Below, piece after piece: positions 32,958 to 44,626 of a DNA stretch of 64,000 nt. Positions within the stretch are counted from its first letter, which is position 1, and each line of letters starts with the position of its first letter. The DNA lies in NCBI GenBank assembly GCA_030035585.1, contig CM057466.1:60147233-60211232 (forward strand). The letters are read 5' to 3'. Below the pieces are notes generated by a model that worked only from the letters and a program-made list of their open reading frames with translations, was not told the origin of the DNA and searched no databases. The stretch is from Dugong dugon (taxonomy: Eukaryota > Chordata > Mammalia > Sirenia > Dugongidae). Position numbers and translations under genes: made by a program.

Positions 32958-33961
32958 GACTCTCTATTCTGGTGATTCGAGTTAGACTACTGTTCACTCG
33001 ATCTAGAATTCTTCTGTTTGTACAGATCAAGTAAATATTTAGTAGATTTCCCATCTACTTCCCTCCTAGGGACACCGTGACTAAGTAGCCAATGCCATAA
33101 GCCCATATGAATCGAAGTATTCTGGTTACTGCTTTGACTCCGCTGTCCATTATGGTAACCACACCCACCTTGTCTTTTTCAACTGAGTGCCACCACTTGG
33201 CCCCTACCACCAAGAGGTCCAATCAGCCGTTGTAGTTAGGTGTCTTAATTCAGTTAGGGCAGGTTGAGATTTCCCACTTTCTAATCTGATTTACATAAAA
33301 TAGCAATCACAGCAGTCTTCAAGGATGCTGGGGCTCCCTTCACAAATTTGTTCCTCACCATTGTGGTAAAAGGTGCCCTCTGGGCACTCCACGTGTGGGT
33401 CTGTGGCTCTAACCTGATACATCCACTCTAACATGGCAATTTTCCTGAGCTTTGGACATCTTCTTCCACAGTATACCAAGGCAGGTCTGGTACTTCATGT
33501 TGATTTAGTGTAGGCCACCACATAATCCATACTTCGGCGAACCAAGCAAACAAACTATTAGATCCTTTCCTAACCTTTCGAGCTGAAACATTCAGTGAAG
33601 AATCTGTGCTTAGTGGACCCATATCAATAAACTCAGACTTATCCGACTTCATGAAACCATTATCCCACAGCCTTAATAGCCATTCCCACACATATTCCCC
33701 ACGTTTCTGTTTGTACATAGCAGAAAAGTCAAGTAGTTCTTTTGGAGTGTAGAGTATCTCCTCCTGGGTCTCACGTTGTACTTCACCTTTTAGGGTTCAC
33801 TGGGACTTAAGTCTTGTTATAGGTCTAGAAGCAAAAATGGGTGGTAGGGGTGGGTCCTGGGAACATTTAGCAATGTCTTGTAAAGCATCCAATTCAGGCA
33901 ATGCCCCAGGTGATATCTGAAACAAAGACTTTTCAAGCACACCTGGGTTAATCTCATCAGA
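32958..33961 (-). pseudogene. ERVL gag remnant, C-terminal part
   Basis: Three overlapping minus frames (33,797-33,994; 33,428-33,718; 33,291-33,479) carry the capsid-side half of gag. They include VRKGSNSLFAWFAEVWIMWW and a cysteine-rich stretch LEDCCDCYF near 33,300. Frameshifts separate them. The L1 at 33,966 cuts it from the N-terminal part. Gag identity is inferred from position and from continuity with the protease. Confidence 0.72.
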
Positions 33962-33963
33962 TG

Positions 33964-35460
33964 GGGGGTGGGGCCAGGACGGCGGAAGAGACACTTTTTG
34001 CGGTCCCTCCTATAAAAACGACCTGAAAAAACAAATGAATCGATTATATAGATAATCTGGGGGCTCTGATCATCAAAAACAAAGTTGAAGAGTTAGACTG
34101 AGTGGCAGGGGTAGGGAGAGACAGTTCAGAAGCAGCAAAGAAGTGGCAGTCTTGAGGTAGCCAGCACCCTGCGGGCTGGGTCAGCCAACGGACTCAGGCT
34201 GAGGTGAGCAGTAACACCTGGGACATGTTACACCACATTGGGAGAGACCAGGCGGTGGAGAGTCTGCCTGAGCCTCTGGAGCCAGGGGCAAGTGGCACTG
34301 GATCTGCGAAAGTTAAGCGCAAGCATCTAATCTACCATGTGGGATCAAAATAACCCCTCCCCCTATTGGAATTTTGCAGCAGAGAAGTGCCGTTTTCCTT
34401 TCACCCACCCCACTCCCTACTCTGCTCCAACACCATTACAGCAGTATTCAATAATTGCCATGTCCCCTAAGTTGGAAATAAGGGATATCTCACCCAAACC
34501 AGTCTCGTGGCTTTAGGAAAAAGAAAAAAAAAAACAAAACTGCCAAGTCTCCTAAGCTGGGAACTCAGAACTAAGTGCACCCAAACCAATCTCACGGCTT
34601 TAAAAAATCACCATGCCCCCTAAGCCAGGAACTTAGAGCAGGCATTGCCCTGGCATAAGGGGTCCACAGACTTGTAACGCCCTTCACCCCTGCCTAGACC
34701 TATGTGGGCCGATTCAACAGCTTAGGCCCTCATTAGCATGGAACAACAGTGTATATACTTGAAGCCTATTTTCAACTGTAGCAGCCAAGGGGAAGTTGCA
34801 GATTCGTGACATTTGGTACTGTCCTACCCATTAAGCAGGGTCCTCACCCACCTACATCTGGGGCCTGACGGCTGACGGTTTCACTCATTCTACCTACTCA
34901 CCCATGACAGGGGTCCAAGAATAAGTGGTGCCTTCCAGTCCTTATGGCCAACAGCACTGGGTGCCCAAAGTCTGGCTGCAAAACCCACCTACCTCTGCAT
35001 TCTAAAGCGCAGGGACATGCCTTCCACCCAGGCACTCAGGGGCAGCCATCAGCCCCCTGTCTTGCTCTGCACATAGCTCCCTACTGCAGACAGATACCTG
35101 TGTCTGCTCCAATTACCCCTGTACAGCACTGCCTATCTAGGACTGTAGGCAAGAGCCTGCACCACACACTCAGTGACTGATGACCTGGACACCTGAGATG
35201 AATCCACACAAGTAAAGTGAACAGACTCCTGGGCTCACACATCTAGTAGCAGCTCTAACCACCTGATGACAGGACATGAGAGCTTCAAAGACACCAATAA
35301 CCAAAGCTGCTCACATGCCCAACCTACTTGGGCATATCAAAACAAAACAAAACAAAAAGCTAGGATACAGTAAGCAAACATACAATAAATAAATATAATA
35401 ATCTATTGATGGCTTGGAGACAACAGTCAATATCATATCACATAAAGAAGCAGGTCAAGA
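33964..35460 (+). other. L1 5' UTR
   Basis: It aligns along its length with the 5' UTR at 62,397-63,844: 'gactgagtggcagggg', 'ttcagaagcagc', 'cataaag' and many other shared blocks. The first bases read 'ggccaggacggcgg', where the other copy has 'accaagatggcgg'. Confidence 0.88.
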
Positions 35461-35690
35461 TGGCTCCAGCAAGCAACCAAAACAAAGAACCAGGAAACCT
35501 TCCAGAGGAAGATAAGATCTTGGAATTACTGGAGTTATAATTCAAAAGATTAATATACAGAGCTCTTCAAGAGATCAGGGAAGGAGATCAGGCAAAACTC
35601 AGACCAAGCCAAGGAACACACAGACAAAGCAATAGAGGAATTCAGGAAACAACAGAAGAACAGAACAACAAATTTAACAGCTGCTAGAAA
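35461..35690 (+). pseudogene. L1 ORF1 N-terminal remnant
   Basis: ATG at 35,461 opens MAPASNQNKEPGNLPEEDK, similar to the ORF1 start at 63,845. A stop appears after about 28 codons, and the homology ends near 35,690 at the internal deletion. Confidence 0.8.
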
Positions 35691-35699
35691 CTATAGGGA

Positions 35700-36260
35700 G
35701 ACAGCAATCTACAAGATACTGCAACACCTCAGCAACAAAAAGACAAATACCCCAATTAAAAAATAGGCAAATGATATGAACAGACACTTCACCAAAGAAG
35801 ATATTTAGGCAGCCAACAGATACATGAGGAAATTCTCACGATCATTAGCCATTACAGAAATGCAAATCAAAACTACAATGAGATATCATCTCACTCCAAC
35901 AAGGCTGGTGCTAATCCAAAAAACACAAAATAATAACTGTTGAAGAGGTTGTGGAGAGACTGCAGCACTTACACACTGCTGGTGGTAATGCAAAATGGTA
36001 CAACCACTTTGGAAAACAATTTGGTGCATCCTTAAAAAGCTAGAAATAGAAGTACCATATGACCCAGCAATCCCACTCCTTAGAATATATCCTAGAGAAA
36101 TAAGAGCCGTCAAACGAATAGATATATGCACACCCATGTTGATTACAGAAAAAAGATGGAAACAACCTAGGTGCCCATCAGCAGACAAATGGATAAAAAA
36201 AATCATGGTACATATACACAATGGAATACTATGCAATGATCAAGAATAACAATGAATCTG
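35700..36260 (+). pseudogene. L1 ORF2 C-terminal remnant
   Basis: The frame at 35,995-36,249 has WCILKKLEIEVPYDPAIPLL, matching the region at 657-1120 of the minus-strand L1. The upstream part (35,700-35,990) shows ORF2 DNA with stops. Confidence 0.85.
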
Positions 36261-37371
36261 TGAAACATCTCACAACATGGATGATTTGGAAGGCATTGTG
36301 CTGAGTGAAATGAGTCTGTTGCAAAAGGACAAATATTGTATGAGACCACTATTATAAGAACTCAAGAAAAGGTTTAAACACAAAAGAAAGCACTCTTTGA
36401 TGGTTACAAGGGTGGGGAGGGAGGGGAAAGTGTATTCAGTAACTTGATAGTAGACAAGAATCACTGTAAGTGAAGGGAAGGACAACACACAATACAGGGG
36501 AAGTCAGAACAACTGGACCAAAGCAAAAGCTAAGAAGTTTCCCGAACACAACCAAACACTTTGATGGACAGAGAAGCTGAGGCTGGGGCCTGGGGACCAT
36601 AGTTTCAGGGGACATCTAGGTCAACTGGCATAACAAAGCTTATTAAGAAAATGTTCTGCATTCCACTTTGGTGTGTGGTGTCTGAGGTCTTAAAAGCTTT
36701 CAAGTGGCCATCTAAGGAGCATCAGTTGGTCCCAACCCACTTGGAGCAAAGAAGAATAAAGAACACCAAACACACAGGGAAAATATTAGCCCAAGAGACA
36801 AAAGTTCCACATAAACCGGAGACTCCATCACCCTGAGACCAGAAGAACTAGATGGTGCCTGGCGACCACCAATGACCACCCTGACAGGGAACAAACACAA
36901 CAAAGAGTCACAGAAGGAGTGGGAGAAAAGTGCGGAGCAGAACTCAAGTTCATGTAAAAAGACCAGACTTAATGGCCTGACTGAGACTGGAGGAACACCC
37001 AAAGCCATGGCCCCTGGACATCTGTCAACCCAGAACTAAAACCATTCCCAAAGCTCACTCTGCAGACAAAGGTTAAACTGGACTATAAAAAAAAAAATAC
37101 TCGTGAAGAGTGTGCTTCTTAGTTCAATCACATACATGAGACCAAATGGGCAGCTCCTGCCCGGAGGCAGGATGAGAAGGCAGGAAGGAACAGGAACTGG
37201 TTGAATGGACACAAGAAACCTGGGGTGGAAAGGGGGTGTGTGCTATCACATTGCAGGCATTGCAACTAATGTCACATAACAATATGTGTATAAATTTTTG
37301 TATAAGAAATTAACTTGAAATGTAAACTTTCACCTAAAGCACAATTAAAAGAAAAAAACCAACTCATTAGA

Positions 37372-38056
37372 TAGGGGTGGAAAGAATAATGGTTTTACTG
37401 GGGAGGGTGGCATAGCAGACAAAGACGGAGTGATCTCTTCAGATGGGAGTAAGAGGGCTGGTTCTGTTGGCAGGAGTGATTCAACAGACTTTAGGGGCTC
37501 AGTGTCCCCAGCTTCCTGATTATCTGCCCATATGTCCCCATCCCAAGTTTCAAGATCCCATTTCTTCCCAATCAATGCCCTCACTTTAACTTCAGACACC
37601 ATTCGAGGTTGGGAATTTAATTGGTGTTGTAATTCAACCAATTTTACAATTAAGACTCTGGGTTTGGTGTTTGGCAATATCAGCTATGTTATTACAAGAA
37701 ATAAGGCTTTCTTTCAAGGCACAAGTGGCAACTTTGAGGTCTTTTATGTGGCGCTTGAGCTGTGACTCTGAAGCCCTGAGCTCATCGCTTTCTTTCATTA
37801 CTTTGTCTAGCGAAAGTAGGTCCAACCAACCAGTTCCCCTATACTTTTCATGCTGACAAAATTGTAGAAAAGTATCAAACATGTGATCACTTAGAGCCTC
37901 GCCTCTCACCAATACTTTATCTATTAGTGGTGATATTTTGTGTATTAACATTGCTGTCTCATGCCATGGATTAGCAGCACCCACTTTACTACTGGAGGCA
38001 GAGTCATCAATGCCTTTAAGACTAGTCAGACTTGAGAACCAATTTAGAAAACTCAT
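37372..38056 (-). pseudogene. ERVL gag remnant, N-terminal part
   Basis: The frame 37,634-38,056 starts with a methionine about 40 bases inside the 5' LTR (MSFLNWFSSLTSLKGIDDSA) and runs 140 codons. It has a long helical, lysine/leucine-rich stretch (SQLKRHIKDLKVATCALKES). The next frame, 37,345-37,677, overlaps it and carries the continuation through an acidic, proline-rich segment until the L1 insertion. A frameshift lies near 37,650. This would be the matrix-side half of gag. Confidence 0.8.
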
Positions 38057-38077
38057 CCTTACGATTTCGTTTCTCTA

Positions 38078-38095
38078 GAACCACTCTTGGTGCCA
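38078..38095 (-). other. Primer-binding site, tRNA-Leu-like
   Basis: Two bases inside the 5' LTR the minus strand reads 'tggcaccaagagtggttc'. It opens with the TGG complementary to a tRNA CCA end and resembles the complement of leucine tRNA 3' ends, the primer ERVL elements are known to use. Several mismatches are present. Confidence 0.65.
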
Positions 38096-38097
38096 AA

Positions 38098-38154
38098 TGT
38101 CTTAGGCTGAGTTCTCTAGAGAAGCAAAACCAGTAAAGCATATATGTGTGTGTG

Positions 38155-38190
<36 letters not shown>

Positions 38191-38657
38191 TTTATCTCAA
38201 GGAAATGGCTCACATGGTTGTAGAGGCTGGCAAGTTCCTAGTCTGTGGGTCAGGGGTCAGGCTGGAGGCTTCTCCTGACTCATGTACCTGCAGGGACTGA
38301 CAAACCCAAAATTGGTTGGTCAGACAGCAGGCTGCTGTGAAGGCTTATAAATCCCAAGATCGCATGCAGCAAGGCAGGCTGCTGGCTCAAGTCCCAAAAA
38401 CCAGAGGTAAGATGATGACCAGCTGGATGCAGGCTCCAGAGCAAGAAACAAGCTTTGCCAGAATGTCCATACATGTAGTGAATGCAGGTCATACCCCGGA
38501 GGAAACTCCCCTTACAACTGATTGGCTGATCACCTGAGATCACATTATTGAGGATGACTACATCATTATGTAACTGCCAAATTACATCATTAACGTAACT
38601 GCCAAACCACTGAGAATCTTGGTCCAGCCAAGTTGACAAACAACCTTAACCATCACA
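38098..38657 (-). repeat. ERVL 5' LTR
   Basis: It begins (minus) TGTGATGGTTAAGG at 38,657 and ends CCTAAGACA at 38,098, 560 bases. It is similar over its length to the partner at 27,997-28,657, with substitutions, small indels and shorter ta/ga tracts. The right flank 'ctggc' is the target duplication. Confidence 0.93.
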
Positions 38658-38662
38658 CTGGC

Positions 38663-40525
38663 CATGGGGACAAATGACCTCACCTAGAGAGCTGAACATA
38701 AAGTGTATCAGAATGTGCCTATAGCTCCTGAAATAAAGCAGATTTAACAACAAAATATAAATTTTAAAAAAGTTTCATGAAGTATAAAACATACACAGCA
38801 CATAAGGTTATAGTACATAATTGAACTAAAATATATGATTTTCCAGGGCAAAGAAGATTGCTTTTCTATCCCTTGCCTCTGGTTTTACTACATGCTCCAT
38901 AAATACTGATTAAATGAGAAGGGAAAAGTGTTTGCAAGAGCTTTGTTCTCTTCAAAAGTGTGGCACCATTAAGTACCAAAACCGATTAATTCAGTGTGGT
39001 TCTGTCTAGGGCTTGGCATGAGAAACCTTACTTGTTAGTCCAAAACACAAACCAATTAATTAATAAATATAGTCATTTTGAATCCTTGAATCAGAATTCT
39101 GTAACAAAGCCCATGAACATACAAGTGATGAATATTTAGACTTGAACTTTTCACTATAGCCAATGGGGGAAAAAAGCCCACTTTGCACAGTGGGGTGTAT
39201 TATTGCATTTTTATGTGTCTCCAGAGCCCTGCGGATTCAGGGGATATGCAAGTAACTTCTAACTCTTTTCAGAACTTGCCATTTAGTTCACTTCTATTAT
39301 TTGTTTTTCTGGGAACCAAAGGTCAAATGTATTATATTTGCACTGTACCACCTATATGGGAAAAGATGGAGATGAACAGAGCCCAGGATCTTGATCTTGC
39401 TGGCACTTCTCCAAAGCAGCAGGGCAGGCCAGGCCTCCCTTTCTCACAGTGGCTCTGGAACTTTGCTTGGGTTTCTGGGTGTATGAGCCCATCAGCTGCT
39501 CCCTCTTATTTTTGCAGCCCTCTATGATTTTTTTGTTCTGGCTCTCCCCAAATCCTCTCTTACTCGGCAAAACAAAGTCCTGCCAAAGATAAAAGATGTA
39601 GATGTGGTGGTGGTGGTGCTGGGGGGATTGTTCCTTCCCCCACCCATATGGCTTTATTTATGGGTTTCAGATGGTGGCGGGGATGTTTATATGAACCTTA
39701 CCCAAACTGCCTGAACCTCCTGGGCCTGCAAATATCAGCCTGCAAATTTCATGAGAACAGAACTTTACTCCAGGATGGTCAGGAGGTGAGGGGGTGACTA
39801 AGATTTCCTATACTTCCTGTTTTAGAGCTGCTGGAAATGAGACAATAAACGGTATTTCAGGATTTCAGTACCTAGTCCCAGCTGGAATCTGAACACACAG
39901 ATGTGCACGCAGAAGGGACACATGCGCACATGCGCTCACACACGCAGATACCTATAAGGGGGCGTTTTGAGGGCTCACAAAAACGCTGTTTAAAAAATAC
40001 GTGGTACTTTCCATTTCAAACAAAATGGAAACAAATTCCAAGACATTTCAATAAAGGCCTTTCAAAGTTTCACAACAAAACAATAATCTGATGTTGGAGA
40101 AAATGTTTAGTTCATTATTATTTTATCCAGATTTTGCCTGACTACGCTAGAGGAAAGAGAGAGAGAACGAGAAAAACAACAAAGAAACCCAAACCTAACA
40201 ACAGGCAAATGTAACTTATTAAAGTATTAAAGCCAGGCGCTCCGATGGCTTAATACTCTCAATAACGTCCTGTATTCGTCTACCTCCTCTTCCTCACTTG
40301 CTGACATTAATTGTTCTCAAATAGATTTGGAGCATCCCCACTGAAATGCGGCAAGGCGCTCCTTACCAGGGCGAAGACAGTGCAGGCAAAGACATTTAGG
40401 TCAGGGGACACCGCTCGGCTAAATACTGTGCATCCATACATTTAGGGGAGGGGCACAGGAGGAAGGGTTGGAAAGAATCCTCGTGGAGGCAGAAACAAAA
40501 CCGCAAACTGAGCAATGCAGCGGAT
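38663..40525. other. Single-copy DNA, no recognised gene
   Basis: A (gtg)n run lies at 39,606-39,618 and a ca-rich stretch at 39,895-39,950. The ORF at 39,183-39,527 has no domain. The block 40,200-40,520 is repeat-free with several CpGs and could be conserved. Confidence 0.45.
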
Positions 40526-40991
40526 TCACCTGCAAGTCTGTCTGGCTGTCAAAGGCCCATTGTCACGCTGTGACTTTGATACCACAAAGGTCATTGCTCC
40601 TGTAGAGCAGCACCCCAAACTTGCATTCTCAGAAGGGCGGCCTTTGTGTGGACTTTGTGCCAGCGGGTCATTAATGTGCAGCGCAAACAGGACCGGCCAG
40701 TGGAGCACGCAGAAGGCGTGCTTGAAAGGGAGAGTCAGAATTTCCAGTAACCACTTTCAGTTGGCAGAGCCCTGATTGCAACCATGTGACAATTTTAGGC
40801 GATGTACCATCGGCAGCCAATTTATTACATATGGCAATATGATTAATGGTATCAAATGCTTTTTTTTTTTTTTTTTGTAACATCCAAGAACACTCCGCCA
40901 GCCAACTGCTTGGAGTCCAAGGCAGTGAAAATCTGTTCCATGAATTTAAAGTCAGGCAGATGAGGTTAAATGAGAGAGGGCCAGACGCCAA
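40526..40991 (-). pseudogene. CR1/L3-like LINE reverse-transcriptase relic
   Basis: The minus frame 40,671-40,991 reads AFDTINHIAICNKLAADG, which fits RT motif A and the residues after it in CR1/Jockey-type LINEs. The next frame (40,526-40,708) reads VLHWPVLFALHINDPLAQ, which fits motif B and the following IND block. A frameshift separates them, and a T run (40,859-40,876) interrupts the N-terminal side. The expected spacing between the motifs is kept. A very old element; other LINE clades cannot be excluded. Confidence 0.6.
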
Positions 40992-41595
40992 GGCAATGAT
41001 TACAAAGTAAGTTGTTCGAAAAAAAAGCAGAATGTTTTAAATCTGGTACTGAACAAGTCCTATCCAATCCCCACCTACCCCAACCTTTTTTTTTTTTTTT
41101 CTTTTCCTTTCCTCCCTTGTTTCTTGATGTGAAAGCATTAATAGTTAACAGTCTGGAAGACATTTCTAAAGTCAGGCTGACTTCCCTTGCCGGAACCTCT
41201 TCCAGGCCCAGGCGAATCCGCACATGACCACCGACTGGATCTGTTCTTGGAATCCTGTGGCAGGGGTAACAGCGACGACCAGCGTGTAGCCCCAGCGCCC
41301 CTGAGTGTGGAGATGGTCTCCTGGCCTGAGAAGAACCGCCTCAGCCCTCCTCACACTCCCCTGACGGACGAGGAGGCTCTCTTTGCCCCTTTCTCTCTGT
41401 GAGTAGTAGAGTTCCATGGACTTCTAACAATATTGCAGATGACTATGGAGATACCGATGCACAGAGAGATTTACAGACAGAGTTAACTGTGAGGGAAGTT
41501 TCTTACCATTTGGAATTTTAAAAATGAGGGGAGAACTGTTATGAGCCAGAGTGGTTCTCAAGATGTGTCCTATTCCCCATAGTGCCCCCACTCAA
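40992..41595. other. No recognised gene; T-rich tract
   Basis: A T run lies at 41,086-41,101. Overlapping ORFs on both strands at 41,172-41,417 arise from a GC-richer patch and have no known domain. Confidence 0.45.
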
Positions 41596-43085
41596 CACGT
41601 TTTGTTGTTGTTAGTTACTGTCCAGTTAGCTCCAGCTCATGTTGACCTTATGTATAACAGAACGAAATATTGCCTGGTCCTGTGCCATCTCCGTAACTGT
41701 TGGCATGTTTGAGTCCGCTGTTGAGACTATTGTGTCAGTCCATCTCATTTGTTTCCCTTGTTTTTACTGATCCTCTGCTTTACCAAACATGATGTCCTTT
41801 TCTAGCAATTGGTCTTTCCAGGTGATGTGTGCAAAGTGTCACTCTCCTTGCTTTTAAGGAGCGTTCTGAGTTTATGTCTTCCAAGACTGACTTGTTCGTT
41901 CTTCTGGCAGTCCACAATATATTCAATATTCTTTGCGAACACCACAGCTGGAATATGTCAATTCTTCTTCTGTCTTTATTTATTTATTTATTTTTTTGGA
42001 TAATTTATTTTGTTTTTCTTTTGTCGTTGAGAATGCACACAGCAAAAACATAGACCAATTCAAGTTTCTCCACGTACAATTTAGCGACATAGATTACATT
42101 TTTTGAGTTGTGCAACCATTCTCACCCTCCTTTTCTGAATTGCTCCTCTCCATTAACATAAACTTATTGCCCCCCTAAGGTTCCTATCTAATCTTTCTAG
42201 TTGCTGTGGTCAATTTGATACCACATACATAGATCTTAAAACAGCATAATGCTCAAGACAGACATTCTTTACTAATTAAGCTAAACTATTGTTTGGTTTT
42301 AAGAACACTTCAGGGAATATTTTTGGTTTAAGATTTAAAGATAATCTCAGGGCAATAATTTTGGAGGTTCATCCAGCCTCCATGGCTCCAGAAAGTCTGG
42401 ATCCCATTAGAATGTGAAATTCTGTTCTACATTTTCCCCCTTTTGATCAGGATTCTTCTGTAGAATCTTTGATTAAAATGTTCAGTGATGGTAGCTGCTG
42501 CTGAGGCTGCTTATGTACAACCAAACATCTAATCAAATTTGGTTCTTGGCTTGGAGGTTTAGGGTCATGATTTCATGAGACATCCCAGTTAATTGGCCTA
42601 ATAATGTGTTTAGTGCCTTTGTTCTACCTCCTACTTCATTGCATAGTGCCTGGGGTCTTAAAAGCTTGCAAATGCCATCCAGGGCACAATTGGTCGCTGT
42701 TCTCCTGGAGCAACAGAGGTAGGAGAGTCAGGAATAGAGGAAAATGGAATAGGTGGCTAATTGCCTCCATGAATAACTGCCTCCTTTGCTATGAGCCCAG
42801 AAGACCTGGATGGTGCCTGGATTCTATCACTGTCTTCGTTTTTAATTGTCTAGCTTTTGTGTGCATATGAGGTGATTGAAAAGACCATGGCTTGGGTCAG
42901 GCACATTTTAGTCATCAAAGTGTCATCTTTGCTTTTTAAAACTTTAAAGACGTCTTTTGCAGCAGATTTGCCCAATGAAATACACCATTTGATTTCTTGA
43001 CATGTTTCACTGCTTACATGGACATTGATTGTGGATCCAAGTAGAATGACATCCTTGACTTCAATTTTTTCCCAACATGCAATAG
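41596..43085 (-). mobile_element. RTE LINE 3' part, split by an L1
   Basis: The left piece (41,596-41,979) is the inverted RTE end: the tail 'tgttgttgttagttactgtc' and then the C-terminal domain DNA. The right piece (42,826-43,085) continues the same element where the left stops; it matches 26,826-27,055 of the large RTE copy ('tggacattgattgtggatcc', 'gatttgcccaatgaaataca'). The L1 insertion lies between. Confidence 0.85.
41980..42825 (-). mobile_element. 5'-inverted (twin-primed) L1 3' end
   Basis: The left part (41,980 to about 42,520) is L1 3' UTR in minus sense, with the T-rich tail at the left. The right part (about 42,540-42,825) is the adjoining upstream piece of the same 3' UTR in plus sense: 'ggggtcttaaaagcttgcaa' matches 36,686 on, and 'gatggtgcctgg' matches 36,852. 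Such an inversion is the product of twin priming. The flanks share 'ctgtctt' (about 41,970 and 42,826). Confidence 0.75.
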
Positions 43086-44122
43086 GTGACTAGTAACTGC
43101 TTGTTAAATATACAAGTGTGATATCACCACACTCTTGAGTGGTTTCCATGTTGTCAAAGTTGAGAGTCACAGTCCTTTGGAAAGGAATTTTAAAAAAGAC
43201 CAACACATTTTTATTTAGAGTCCATCAGACGGGGCAGTGTGATAGGTGGGGTAATTTATAATCCATACATTTTATTTTTATGTGCTACAAATTGGTAGTT
43301 GTCGTTGTTACTGACCGAGCGAATTGATCATTAGTCTTGTGGTTTATGAATTGATGTTTTCCTTTTTTGGGGATTAAATCTATTTCTCAGGTCAGGGCTC
43401 AATTTTCCAGCCATCATTTTAATATGCTCTTTTAGACCTAGTCTGAGGGTCCTAAACTGCGCCTCTGGCAAAGCTTTCTTCCTGCAGAAACAAAACCACT
43501 TCAGATGAAAAGTCTGGGTAAATAATGAAAATGTGTGGAAATCAGGTGACTTTGATCCAGGCGGAAGAGTAAAAAGATGTGTTCAGAATGAGGTGGAAGG
43601 ATCTGGAGAGTGGGATTGAACTAGCATGTAAGGTAAGTAGGCCATTGCATTGTGACTGCCAGCCTTGGGGACTGAGCTGTAGCTTGAAATGGAGATGATT
43701 TTTCTCAGCTTGCTCTGCTGGAGTTTTTCAACCCATTCCGACATACTGTCTGTGAGAAGGTTCAGTAGCAGATAGGGGTTGACTGTATTCTAGTAACTGC
43801 CTCACTGGAATACCACTGTCTATTCACTGAAATGATATATAAACCAAGATTTAATACTGGCTCCTACCCTCCTTCCATCTTTAAAGTGAATCTCAGGCAA
43901 TTCTCTCTTCTGAAACATGATTATTTCTCCCCAGTGAATCACGCTTACTTTTAAATAAAAATTCACTTTTGCTACATATTCCTTGAAGGCCAAAATGGAG
44001 CAGTCTGTGGAACTGCTAGAATTAACAAATCAGGGTGTTGGTTATGCTGGGCAAAGAGTTTTTTTTTTTTTTTTTTTTTTTAATTCTTTATTGCAATGTA
44101 GAATTACATGACAGTATATCAT
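43086..44122. other. No recognised feature; T tract
   Basis: A T run at 44,060-44,081 precedes an LTR. Nothing else is recognised. Confidence 0.45.
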
Positions 44123-44626
44123 TGTATTAATTTTCTATTGTTGCTGTAACAAATTACTGCAAACTTGGTTACTAAAAACAACACAAATTTAATATGCTGC
44201 AGTTTTGGAGGTCAGAAGCCCAAAATGGGTTTCACTTGGCTAAAATTAAAGCGTAGGCAGTGCTGTGATTCTTTCTGGAGTGCCTAGGGGAGAATCCGTT
44301 CCCTTGCCTTTTCCAGTTTCCAGAGGCTACTTGCAACCCCTGGCTCATGGCTCCTTTCTCTGTCTTCAAAGCCAGTAGCGTAGCACCTTCAAAGCTTTTT
44401 CTAGCTTGGCTTCTGTGGTCACATCTCCTTCTCTGACTCTGAACCTCCTGCCTCCCTCTTATAAGAACCTTGTGATTATATTGGGCCCACCTGGATAATC
44501 CGGGATAATCTCCCCATCTCAAAATCCTTAACTTAATCAAATCTGCAAAGTCCCTTTGGCCATGTAAGCCAAGAATTAGAACATTGGCATCTTTGGGGCA
44601 GACGGGGGGCGTTGCTCTGCCTACCA
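44123..44626 (-). mobile_element. MaLR/ERVL-class solo LTR
   Basis: It has 'gttgctgtaacaaattactg', 'ctgcagttttggaggtcaga' and 'ggagaatccgttcccttgcc'. On the minus strand its end carries an ATTAAA-type signal followed by a 'tttgttacagcaacaataga' end, the same 3' layout as the LTRs at 29,194 and 56,531. The 5' end is eroded. Confidence 0.75.

Larger units (their letters stand above)
33966..37362 (+). mobile_element. L1 LINE with large internal deletion, inserted in ERVL gag
   Basis: It has an L1 5' UTR (from about 33,964), an ORF1 start (ATG at 35,461), then jumps near 35,660-35,730 into the last part of ORF2, followed by a full 3' UTR and an A-rich end (37,343-37,358). About 4 kb of normal L1 is missing. 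The flanks 'ctcatcagatggg' (33,953-33,965) and 'ctcattagatagggg' (37,363-37,377) form a target duplication with two mismatches. The L1 is antisense to the provirus and younger than it. Confidence 0.9.
27997..38657 (-). mobile_element. ERVL-type endogenous retrovirus, complete provirus, defective
   Basis: Two LTRs bound the element and the 5 bases outside them are identical ('ctggc' at 27,992-27,996 and 38,658-38,662), which fixes both ends. On the minus strand the order is 5' LTR, primer site, gag, protease, RT, RNase H, integrase, dUTPase, polypurine tract, 3' LTR. A dUTPase at the end of pol and no env are hallmarks of ERVL. Without its two later insertions the element would be about 6.7 kb, normal for the family. 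Every gene has stops or frameshifts, and two insertions (29,194-29,715 and about 33,966-37,362) interrupt dUTPase and gag. Confidence 0.95.

Noticed and set aside
27997..38657. env gene in the provirus
   Set aside because: Between dUTPase and the 3' LTR there are only about 300 bases without any membrane-protein-like frame; ERVL elements lack env.
41172..41417. Possible exon with 'gtgagtag' donor-like end at about 41,399-41,406
   Set aside because: The peptide is proline/serine-rich, no acceptor or neighbouring exon is seen, and the other strand is equally open.
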